Shown: piece after piece, positions 58,494 to 64,000 of the stretch
Layout of the letters: every line of letters starts with the position of its first letter
Numbering within the stretch: the stretch's first letter is position 1
Assembly: GCA_048265185.1 (NCBI GenBank)
Contig: JBLXBZ010000010.1
Location: 1-64,000, forward strand
DNA length: 64,000 bases
Direction of reading: 5' to 3'
Source of the DNA: JBLXBZ01 sp048265185
GTDB lineage: Bacteria; Pseudomonadota; Alphaproteobacteria; Rhizobiales; Stappiaceae
Translations under genes and position numbers: made by a program
Notes under the pieces: model-generated
The model's database searches: none
What the model was told of the DNA's origin: nothing
Seen by the model: only the letters and a program-made list of their open reading frames with translations

Positions 58494-59606
58494 ATGGAAG
58501 AGGCTAAAATGATGACAGCTACAAACCTTGAAGAACTGCTCGATAATGCTAGGCAGACCGTAAAGACTGACTCTTACCCAATGTCGATTGGCGAACTTGC
58601 AAGTATGTATGAACGAGACGAAATTGTACTTCGTCCTGAGTATCAAAGATATTTTCGCTGGTCAGCGGAACAGAAATCAAAGTTGATCGAGTCAATTTTG
58701 ATTGGTTTGCCTCTTCCTTCAGTCTTTGTATCTCAGGATGAAGACGGGGCTTGGGAGGTTGTAGATGGAATGCAAAGGTTATCAACAATATTTGACTTCC
58801 TTGGGATACTGAAGCCAGAATTAACTAAGAACCAATTCTATAAACCATTTCATGATCTTACCGATGAATTGTTTTATTTGAGCGAATTCGAGGGCAAGAG
58901 ATGGAGTGATTTTGGCCGCAGAATACAGCTAGATATAAAGCGAACTAAGGTGCAGTTAACAATTCTCCTAAGAGAAACTGATTTAGAAGCTAAATTCGAA
59001 TTATTTCAAAGACTTAATTCCGGAGGTACGGCTATATCAGGCCAGGAATTGAGGAATGCAATAATGGCGGGCAGCAAACCAGAAACTTTAGATTGGTTTG
59101 AAAAATTAGCCGATGATAAAAACTTTAAAGAAGTTTGTGGCCTTTCTGATCGAGATCTTTCGACTCGGTATGACGTAGAACTAGTATTGAGATTTGTTGC
59201 GTTTCTATCGCCAGAGGTCCAAAATCTCCCAAAATCTAAAGGAGTTGATGTATTTCTAACTTCAGCTTTGAGGAAGATACTCGATGATGACAATTTCGAC
59301 TACGATTCATATGCTGAGCAATTTACGGCAACCTTTAAAGCGTTGAACTCCGCCTGGGGGGGGAGTGCTTTAAAATATAAAAGCCAACCTGGTACAGGAA
59401 AGTTTTCAATCTCATTTTTTGAAGCTGTGGCATTAGGTGTCGCTCAAAACTTGGATGACTTGCCAACCAAAGAGGCATTGAAAAAGAAAGTAGACACGAT
59501 AGGTAAAGAACAAGATTTCAAGACTGCATCGGGGAGCGGTAAGAATGCGCAACGTCGAATTCCAGAATTACTTAAACTGGGTAAATCATATTTTGGAAAT
59601 GCGTGA
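58494..59606 (+). CDS. DUF262 (ParB/Srx-like) protein
   Basis: A 370-residue protein. LRPEYQRYFRWSAEQKSKLI and WEVVDGMQRLSTIFDF contain the QR and DGxQR motifs of DUF262, the ParB-like nucleotide-binding domain found in GmrS and SspE. The C-terminal part is helical and not recognised. It forms a two-gene operon with the HEPN gene (TGATG overlap). Base composition is clearly more AT-rich than the core genome, suggesting transfer. ATG at 58494 follows GGAAG; an ATG at 58509 is also possible. Confidence 0.82.
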   Translation: MEEAKMMTATNLEELLDNARQTVKTDSYPMSIGELASMYERDEIVLRPEYQRYFRWSAEQKSKLIESILIGLPLPSVFVSQDEDGAWEVVDGMQRLSTIFDFLGILKPELTKNQFYKPFHDLTDELFYLSEFEGKRWSDFGRRIQLDIKRTKVQLTILLRETDLEAKFELFQRLNSGGTAISGQELRNAIMAGSKPETLDWFEKLADDKNFKEVCGLSDRDLSTRYDVELVLRFVAFLSPEVQNLPKSKGVDVFLTSALRKILDDDNFDYDSYAEQFTATFKALNSAWGGSALKYKSQPGTGKFSISFFEAVALGVAQNLDDLPTKEALKKKVDTIGKEQDFKTASGSGKNAQRRIPELLKLGKSYFGNA

Positions 59607-60214
59607 TGGACTATGAAGAGTTTCAAAGCGCTGCTTGGGAATCTGTGGCGTGGCGCAAACATGAGTTGCAGCAGGCTCGTTATTTGGCTCAAAATGCAAC
59701 AGAGGTCAACCTTCCGTATCTATGCCGAGCTTGGACTTTGGTTATGTACGCCCATTGTGACCAATTCACCAAAGAGTTGTCTCGGCTCTATTTGGAGTTT
59801 ATTAAAAATAACCCAAGCGAGTCATATGACTACTGGTCTATTTGGCAGGCATTTCGTGCGAAGAAGTTAATGCTGGAAGGGGCAGATGGCCAAAACTACG
59901 AAAGCGCCTTACGTCCTCGACAAAACGACAAGTCAAAGCTTATAGATGTAATCGCACATAAAACTGTTCTTGATAGCGGAAATTTTAGCTATAAAAGGCT
60001 GAGGTTCATAGTGAATTTCGTGCTTCAGATTGATTTTGATTGTGCTTCTTACAAAGGGTTCTGCATGACATTGAAGGCCAAACGTGATGAAATTGCACAT
60101 GGCGAAAAATCTCTTATTGCTGAGGTAGATGACTGCGTAAACTGGCATGAACCAACTTTGATGTTACTGGACAGTGTCCTTGACTGTGTTTTGGACAAGG
60201 CAAGTCAAGCATAA
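59606..60214 (+). CDS. HEPN-like RNase, MAE_28990/MAE_18760 family
   Basis: A 202-residue helical protein. LKAKRDEIAHGEKS near residue 165 has the HEPN RNase motif R-x4-H (RDEIAH). AAWESVAWRKHELQQ and YLCRAWTLVMYAHCDQF match the MAE_28990-like group. HEPN proteins usually cut RNA in toxin-antitoxin or abortive-infection systems. Overlap with the DUF262 gene implies that one controls the other. ATG at 59606 shares its A with the previous stop. Confidence 0.82.
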   Translation: MDYEEFQSAAWESVAWRKHELQQARYLAQNATEVNLPYLCRAWTLVMYAHCDQFTKELSRLYLEFIKNNPSESYDYWSIWQAFRAKKLMLEGADGQNYESALRPRQNDKSKLIDVIAHKTVLDSGNFSYKRLRFIVNFVLQIDFDCASYKGFCMTLKAKRDEIAHGEKSLIAEVDDCVNWHEPTLMLLDSVLDCVLDKASQA

Positions 60215-60311
60215 TTTTCTAATATGGTAGGGAATTATGAAAAAGCATGCGCTCGCTTTATAGTTACGACGATGTAGCAGAGAGACGGCTCGGGAAATCT
60301 GCACAGCTATC

Positions 60312-60860
60312 CACCCGAATATTCAGCGGCTGGCCGCGCCATTCGATGATCCGCTCCAGAGTGCGGATAACCCGAAGGGCTGGAATGGAAATGGCCACTT
60401 CAATGCCCAAACCCTCCCGGTTGAAGTCGTCCAGAACGTTCAAGGTCCTGAAGCTGCGCCCGTCGGCCAACTGATCGGACATAAAATCCATAGACCAGGT
60501 CATGTTCGGGCCATCAGGAACCGCCAAAGGCTCAGGTTTGTCCCGAACCAGACGCTTTTTGGGCTTGATGCGCAGGTTCAGTTCGAGCGCCCGGTAAATC
60601 CGCCGGACGCGTTTGTGGTTTCATGCAAAGCCTTTGACATTGCGCAGATAAAGGAAACACAGGCCGAAGCCCCAGGTGCGATGCGTCACCGTCAGCCGGA
60701 CCAGCCAGTCGGCGATCTCGTCATTCTCGTCGCCCAGTTTGTGTTCATAGCGATAGCAGCTTTCGCTGATCTGGAATGTACGGCAAGCAAGCGCAATGCT
60801 CACACCGCGCAGCCGGACTGCACTGGTGGCCATCTCTCTACGTTGAGACGGCCTCAAGGC
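60312..60860 (-). pseudogene. IS3-family orfB transposase, stop-interrupted and truncated
   Basis: Reads RGVSIALACRTFQISESCYR to NVKGFA, then an in-frame TGA at 60621-60623 where homologues have Trp, then NHKRVRRIYRALELNLRIK. The DDE domain has the first Asp in MTWSMDFMSD and the second in NVLDDFNRE. It ends at IRVD near 60,312, before the catalytic glutamate. Both the stop and the truncation inactivate it. Confidence 0.8.
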
Positions 60861-61120
60861 TTTTTTCCAAGAGCATCCTTCAGCAGCTCGTTCTGCATCG
60901 CCATCTCGGCATACATCTTCTTCAAGCGGCGGTTCTCTTCGGCCATGGCCTTCATTTCCGCCATCAAGGATGCATCCATGCCGCCGTATTTGGAACGCCA
61001 ATTGTAGTACGTCGCGTTGCTGATCCCGTGTTCCCCGCAAAGATCGCCAACCGGCACACCGCTCTCACCCTGCTTCAGAATTGCAAGGATCTGGCTTTCC
61101 GTAAATCTCGATTTCTTCAT
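60854..61120 (-). CDS. IS3-family orfA transposase subunit
   Basis: An intact 88-residue OrfA: MKKSRFTESQILAILKQGES, HGISNATYYNWRSKYGG and a leucine-zipper-like MAEENRRLKKMYAEMAMQNE. It binds the element ends in IS3 transposases. Its partner orfB, in the -1 frame as usual for programmed frameshifting, is broken, so no active transposase can be made from this copy. Confidence 0.85.
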   Translation of the reverse strand: MKKSRFTESQILAILKQGESGVPVGDLCGEHGISNATYYNWRSKYGGMDASLMAEMKAMAEENRRLKKMYAEMAMQNELLKDALGKKP

Positions 61121-61189
61121 CTTGTTCTCCAAGCGCATCAAAGGCCGGAGAAGTCCAATTTTCAACCCAATGGTTTTCGGGGATGATTA

Positions 61190-61401
61190 CCGTGGGACAA
61201 TGTCTTCGTCGAACGGCTTTGGCGGTCGATCAAATAAGAGAAAGTCTACCTCCACGTTTACAAGATCGTGTCCGAGGTCCGCGCTGGCGTCGGCCGCTAT
61301 TTGACCTTTGACAACATCCGACGCCCACATTCATCCCTTGACCGGCAGACGCCGGGTCAGGCTACTTCAACGCGCTGACGCCGATGATGGCGGCGGCATA
61401 A
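61190..61401 (+). pseudogene. IS3-family orfB C-terminal relic
   Basis: Reads DNVFVERLWRSIK, TAA, then EKVYLHVYKIVSEVRAGVGR and RRPHSSLDRQTPGQA, a one-base shift, and ALTPMMAAA before a stop. This is the last third of an IS3 OrfB on the opposite strand to the adjacent element, which probably inserted into it. Confidence 0.75.
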
Positions 61402-61653
61402 TCGAGGCGGAAATCCACTCATCAAAACGCTCGAAACTGTTCAGACAAACCGAGCCAGCTCTTAGCAATGTTTAAGCTAACGCTCCAAGACAATGATATT
61501 AAAGTGGTTGAAGAGCGCCATTATAAGCTGGTGCCTGCGAAAAATTTAAACCAAAAAGCTATTCGTGATTATCGAGATTAATTATTTTTGATCACGCTGG
61601 TGTAAATATCTTAAGTGTATGTCTTATCTGGACAACTCTTTGTAGACGGCACC

Positions 61654-61950
61654 TCACTTTGGCGGCGTCTGTTGTGGGATGAGGGGTGTCTCGGCGTTCT
61701 GACTGGTCATCATGTAATCGTCGAGGATCTGTCGAGCGCGAGTTACCCCGCGCTCAACTTGTTTCGCCGCGATTAGCTCGCGCTCCACCCGGTTCATGAT
61801 GGGCAGATAGACGGGGCCGTGTTTGTCGACAATATAGGCCGCAAGAACCAGCGCTTCCTGTAGCCGCTCAACGCTCGGAGGCGCGCCCGCGTCGACGGGG
61901 TTTCTTCTCTTTCTGCGTCGAGTGCTCGGTTGTGTCATGACTTTGCTCAT
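61654..61950 (-). CDS. Hypothetical protein, prophage-like region
   Basis: A 98-residue protein with a basic start (RRRKRRN) and helical middle (ERLQEALVLAAYIVDKHGPV). I recognise no family. It lies downstream of the DUF2303 gene on the same strand, and so at the end of the putative prophage operon. Confidence 0.55.
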   Translation of the reverse strand: MSKVMTQPSTRRRKRRNPVDAGAPPSVERLQEALVLAAYIVDKHGPVYLPIMNRVERELIAAKQVERGVTRARQILDDYMMTSQNAETPLIPQQTPPK

Positions 61951-62043
61951 GGCTGTTCCGCAGGTTTCAGGCGCCGTGTTTAAGCCTTGGGTTTCTTTTT
62001 GGCCCTTGAGCTTGGCGTCGATGGGGCAGGTGCTAAGCTGGAA

Positions 62044-63015
62044 TTAGGCGCTTAATTCTGGCGCGCCTTCGTAGCTGGGCAAGCCGCATTCTACGGCGGC
62101 AAGGTCTAAATCGGCCTTGACGCGATTGCGCAAATAATATTCCCAGCGATAGAGCTGGTAGGCCCACTTGATATTTCCCTCGCGAATGCGATAGCGCAAA
62201 CGGGCGGGAATGCGGACGGCCGCGCCGTCTTGAAAGGCAGGGACGGAAACCATGAACAAGCCGGGTATGTCGACCTTGTTGCCAGCGGCGTCCGTGTGGT
62301 CTTCGGTAAATTCGATTACGCGCTCACCCGACTGCAGGCGTTCTTGCCGCTTGAGCTTGGCTCCCGTATAGATCTCCAGCCCCCGAGACAGGACAATCAG
62401 CTCGCTTGGAGATGCAAAACGTTCTTTGAACAAGGGTTCAAACGTTTCTCGTTCTTCTTTTGTAGGCTCCGCCAGTTCCGCCGCGTGCTCTTCGAGGAAA
62501 TGGGCGAATTCAAGCTGTTCGGCTAACGTGGCGTTCTTGTTAATCCAGGTGCTGAATTCATCGGTCACAGGAAATTTATACTCGACCTGATGATCTCCCC
62601 ACCGAGCGGTATGATCCAGAGTGTGATAATCGATGACGCTTGTTAGCGTTGGTTCTGGCCAGGAGGTGCGAGCGAAAATTACGCTGTTTTGATCTTTGTG
62701 CCGATTGGTTAGATCTATAAAACTGCGCAATGTATCTACTTTTGCGCGGCCTTTGCGGCGCGCTGGGTCTTGTCGGTAGCCTTCGATCAAGGCGTCAAGA
62801 GATTTTGCTTCTTGGCTATCGTAATCCCAGGAGGCGGGAATTTCGCCGGGCAGACCAGCGCCAAGGCCGTCCGTCGAGATTTTTACTATCGCTGGCTCCG
62901 CCGTTTTGCGAGCCAGTCTTGCAACAAGCTCCGCTGTAGACGGATCGGTGGCGGGATAATCATCGATATCCTCTGACGGCGGCGGTGTTGTGGGGCGTCT
63001 TTCACGGTATGTCAT
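62044..63015 (-). CDS. DUF2303 (YfdQ-like) phage protein
   Basis: A 323-residue soluble protein. SVIDYHTLDHTARWGDHQVE, LEFAHFLEEHAAEL and a C-terminal VPAFQDGAAVRIPARLRYRI region match DUF2303, found in prophages and of unknown function (E. coli YfdQ). It supports a prophage origin for 61.6-64 kb. It lies 19 bases downstream of the next gene in the operon. Confidence 0.8.
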   Translation of the reverse strand: MTYRERRPTTPPPSEDIDDYPATDPSTAELVARLARKTAEPAIVKISTDGLGAGLPGEIPASWDYDSQEAKSLDALIEGYRQDPARRKGRAKVDTLRSFIDLTNRHKDQNSVIFARTSWPEPTLTSVIDYHTLDHTARWGDHQVEYKFPVTDEFSTWINKNATLAEQLEFAHFLEEHAAELAEPTKEERETFEPLFKERFASPSELIVLSRGLEIYTGAKLKRQERLQSGERVIEFTEDHTDAAGNKVDIPGLFMVSVPAFQDGAAVRIPARLRYRIREGNIKWAYQLYRWEYYLRNRVKADLDLAAVECGLPSYEGAPELSA

Positions 63016-63034
63016 TCGCTCAACTTTCCAAGGT

Positions 63035-63403
63035 TCAGGCGCGGTTCGCGCCGCTATTGATTAGGCTGGTGGCTGCATCGTCTCGCAGGGCGTCGCGCGG
63101 ACCGAACATGTCGTGTTGGTTCGGGTGCTGCACTGAAAGGCCATTTTCAAATTCCCAAAATGGAGTGGCGGAGAAGGCTTTCCCTTCCGGGAGCTTTGAT
63201 TTGACCACGGGCGTAATATCGATCCGCCCGCTGTCGTAAGAGATCGTGATTTTTATGTTAATTTCCGCCTTGCCTTTTTCGCTCGGAAGCTCCGTTAAGG
63301 CCGCCAGCGCATCGGCCAGATGTTCGTCGCAGCGTTCGGCAAACCGCCCTCGGCTCAAGAGGCCGATCAGCTGGTCCAGTTTGTGTATTGCCCTTTGGCT
63401 CAT
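63035..63403 (-). CDS. Hypothetical phage-region protein
   Basis: A 122-residue protein, MSQRAIHKLDQLIGLLSRGR at the start and a beta-rich KAEINIKITISYDSGRIDIT core. No family recognised. ATG at 63403 overlaps the upstream stop by 4 bases, which decides the start. Confidence 0.6.
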   Translation of the reverse strand: MSQRAIHKLDQLIGLLSRGRFAERCDEHLADALAALTELPSEKGKAEINIKITISYDSGRIDITPVVKSKLPEGKAFSATPFWEFENGLSVQHPNQHDMFGPRDALRDDAATSLINSGANRA

Positions 63404-63693
63404 TGTGGTTTCTCCGTTTGAAGAGGCAGGTGAGTGAGCGCGTCTTCGAGGCCGCGCAGCCATTCCGCCGTCGCCAGTTCCGCGTCTTCATGGCTGTCTG
63501 GTTCGTCGAGAATGGCGTCCAGATAGGCGGTGCTTGAACTGCGTGCATTGAGGGCGGCGCGCAGGCGCGCGGCGCTGATCTCTAGGGAGGACGCCAGCCC
63601 GGGGTCGCCGATGTCCGTGGCGGCGCGGGCCTCTGTCTCCAGTTCGGCCATGGTGGTCTGGATCTTCCTGACTTGTTCGCGGGTGATGTTCAT
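63400..63693 (-). CDS. Hypothetical phage-region protein
   Basis: A 97-residue helical, acidic protein (MNITREQVRKIQTTMAELET). No family recognised. Both ends overlap neighbours by 4 bases (ATGA), a compact phage-type layout. Confidence 0.6.
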   Translation of the reverse strand: MNITREQVRKIQTTMAELETEARAATDIGDPGLASSLEISAARLRAALNARSSSTAYLDAILDEPDSHEDAELATAEWLRGLEDALTHLPLQTEKPQ

Positions 63694-63977
63694 CGGCCGG
63701 TTCTCACGTCATTAAGCGCGGCCGCAGAAGCCACGAAAGCGGCTTCAAGCTGTTTGCGATAAGCGGTGAGCTGCCGCGCCAGCGCTGGTTTGTCGTGAGG
63801 GGCGGTGGCCAGCTGCTCCACCAGCGCGCGGCGGGTAAGCGCAAGTGCGCCTTCCGTTCCGGTTGTGTCGCTTAGCAGTTTTTCAATGCGCGCAGCGGCG
63901 GGGGGGAGGGTGCGACGCGCGTCCATGTGCTGGATGGGCGCGCGGTGGCCTGTCTCCGGATCAGTTGCGATCAGCAT
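63690..63977 (-). CDS. Hypothetical phage-region protein
   Basis: A 95-residue helical protein (PPAAARIEKLLSDTTGTEGA; LVEQLATAPHDKPALARQLT). No family recognised. It is the most upstream complete gene of this minus-strand block, which continues beyond the window. Confidence 0.6.
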   Translation of the reverse strand: MLIATDPETGHRAPIQHMDARRTLPPAAARIEKLLSDTTGTEGALALTRRALVEQLATAPHDKPALARQLTAYRKQLEAAFVASAAALNDVRTGR

Positions 63978-64000
63978 GGCGCGGCCCTCACATTAAAAAA

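Larger units (their letters stand above)
60215..61653. other. IS3 graveyard
   Basis: Holds a truncated minus-strand IS3 element (60,312-61,120), a plus-strand orfB relic (61,190-61,401), and a 37-codon frame at 61,468-61,581 (MFKLTLQDNDIKVVEERHYK) with no recognisable family. The rest is non-coding AT-rich DNA. Confidence 0.6.

Noticed and set aside
61468..61581. 37-codon small gene
   Set aside because: Short, no clear ribosome-binding site or homology; mentioned only within the intergenic entry.

Overview
The window is chromosomal DNA from an alphaproteobacterium, most likely Hyphomicrobiales (Rhizobiales)-like. The support is gene content and order: EipB (DUF1849), DUF3572, DivK next to rpmG, a pyrB-pyrC'-plsY-dprA block beside a topA-rnr-DUF983-NUDIX operon, and a dispersed gatC/gatA/gatB set. 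I am confident of the class and only moderately of the order. I saw no rRNA, intact tRNA or CRISPR array.

Positions 1-26,500 are ordinary core genome: a RidA fragment, eipB, dinB, DUF3572, divK and rpmG; the NUDIX/DUF983/RNase R/topoisomerase I operon with overlapping stop and start codons; dprA-plsY-pyrC'-pyrB; an AEC transporter and ruvX; an MBL-fold hydrolase and a YHS protein; then gatC-gatA, an FAD oxidoreductase, chorismate mutase, gatB, a membrane glycosyltransferase, a GNAT acetyltransferase and a GST. The dihydroorotase homologue has lost catalytic residues, so it looks like the non-catalytic PyrC' partner of PyrB.

Positions 26,600-45,700 are metabolic and regulatory accessory genes: a one-chain dihydroxyacetone kinase; a Na/Pi cotransporter behind a good PhoB box; an ArsO-like flavoprotein; a divergent catabolic cluster built around a TctABC tricarboxylate transporter, an RraA-type aldolase (GalC-like), a GalB-like PIG-L hydratase, an MFS transporter and an IclR regulator; a paired SMR efflux pump that shares a 22-bp palindromic operator with a nearby marR gene; and a large GGDEF-EAL-CZB protein whose promoter carries a long inverted repeat.

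Positions 45,700-64,000 are mobile. Broken IS3 and IS21 pieces surround an integrated island of about 11.6 kb (roughly 46.5-58.15 kb). The island starts with a tyrosine integrase interrupted by one in-frame TGA. It has near-identical 21-bp repeats close to both ends, and a 20-base copy of a tRNA-Ser 3' end lies just outside the right repeat. Its cargo is a compact operon: an MmeI-like adenine methyltransferase without a visible nuclease motif, a Schlafen/AlbA_2-GHKL protein, a 62-residue peptide gene, an SF2 helicase and a GIY-YIG (T5orf172) nuclease. I read it as an anti-phage or restriction-like system and cannot assign it to a named type. Right of the tRNA fragment is an AT-rich two-gene DUF262 + HEPN (MAE_28990-like) module, then IS3 wreckage and the start of a prophage-like block (DUF2303 and small overlapping genes) that runs out of the window.
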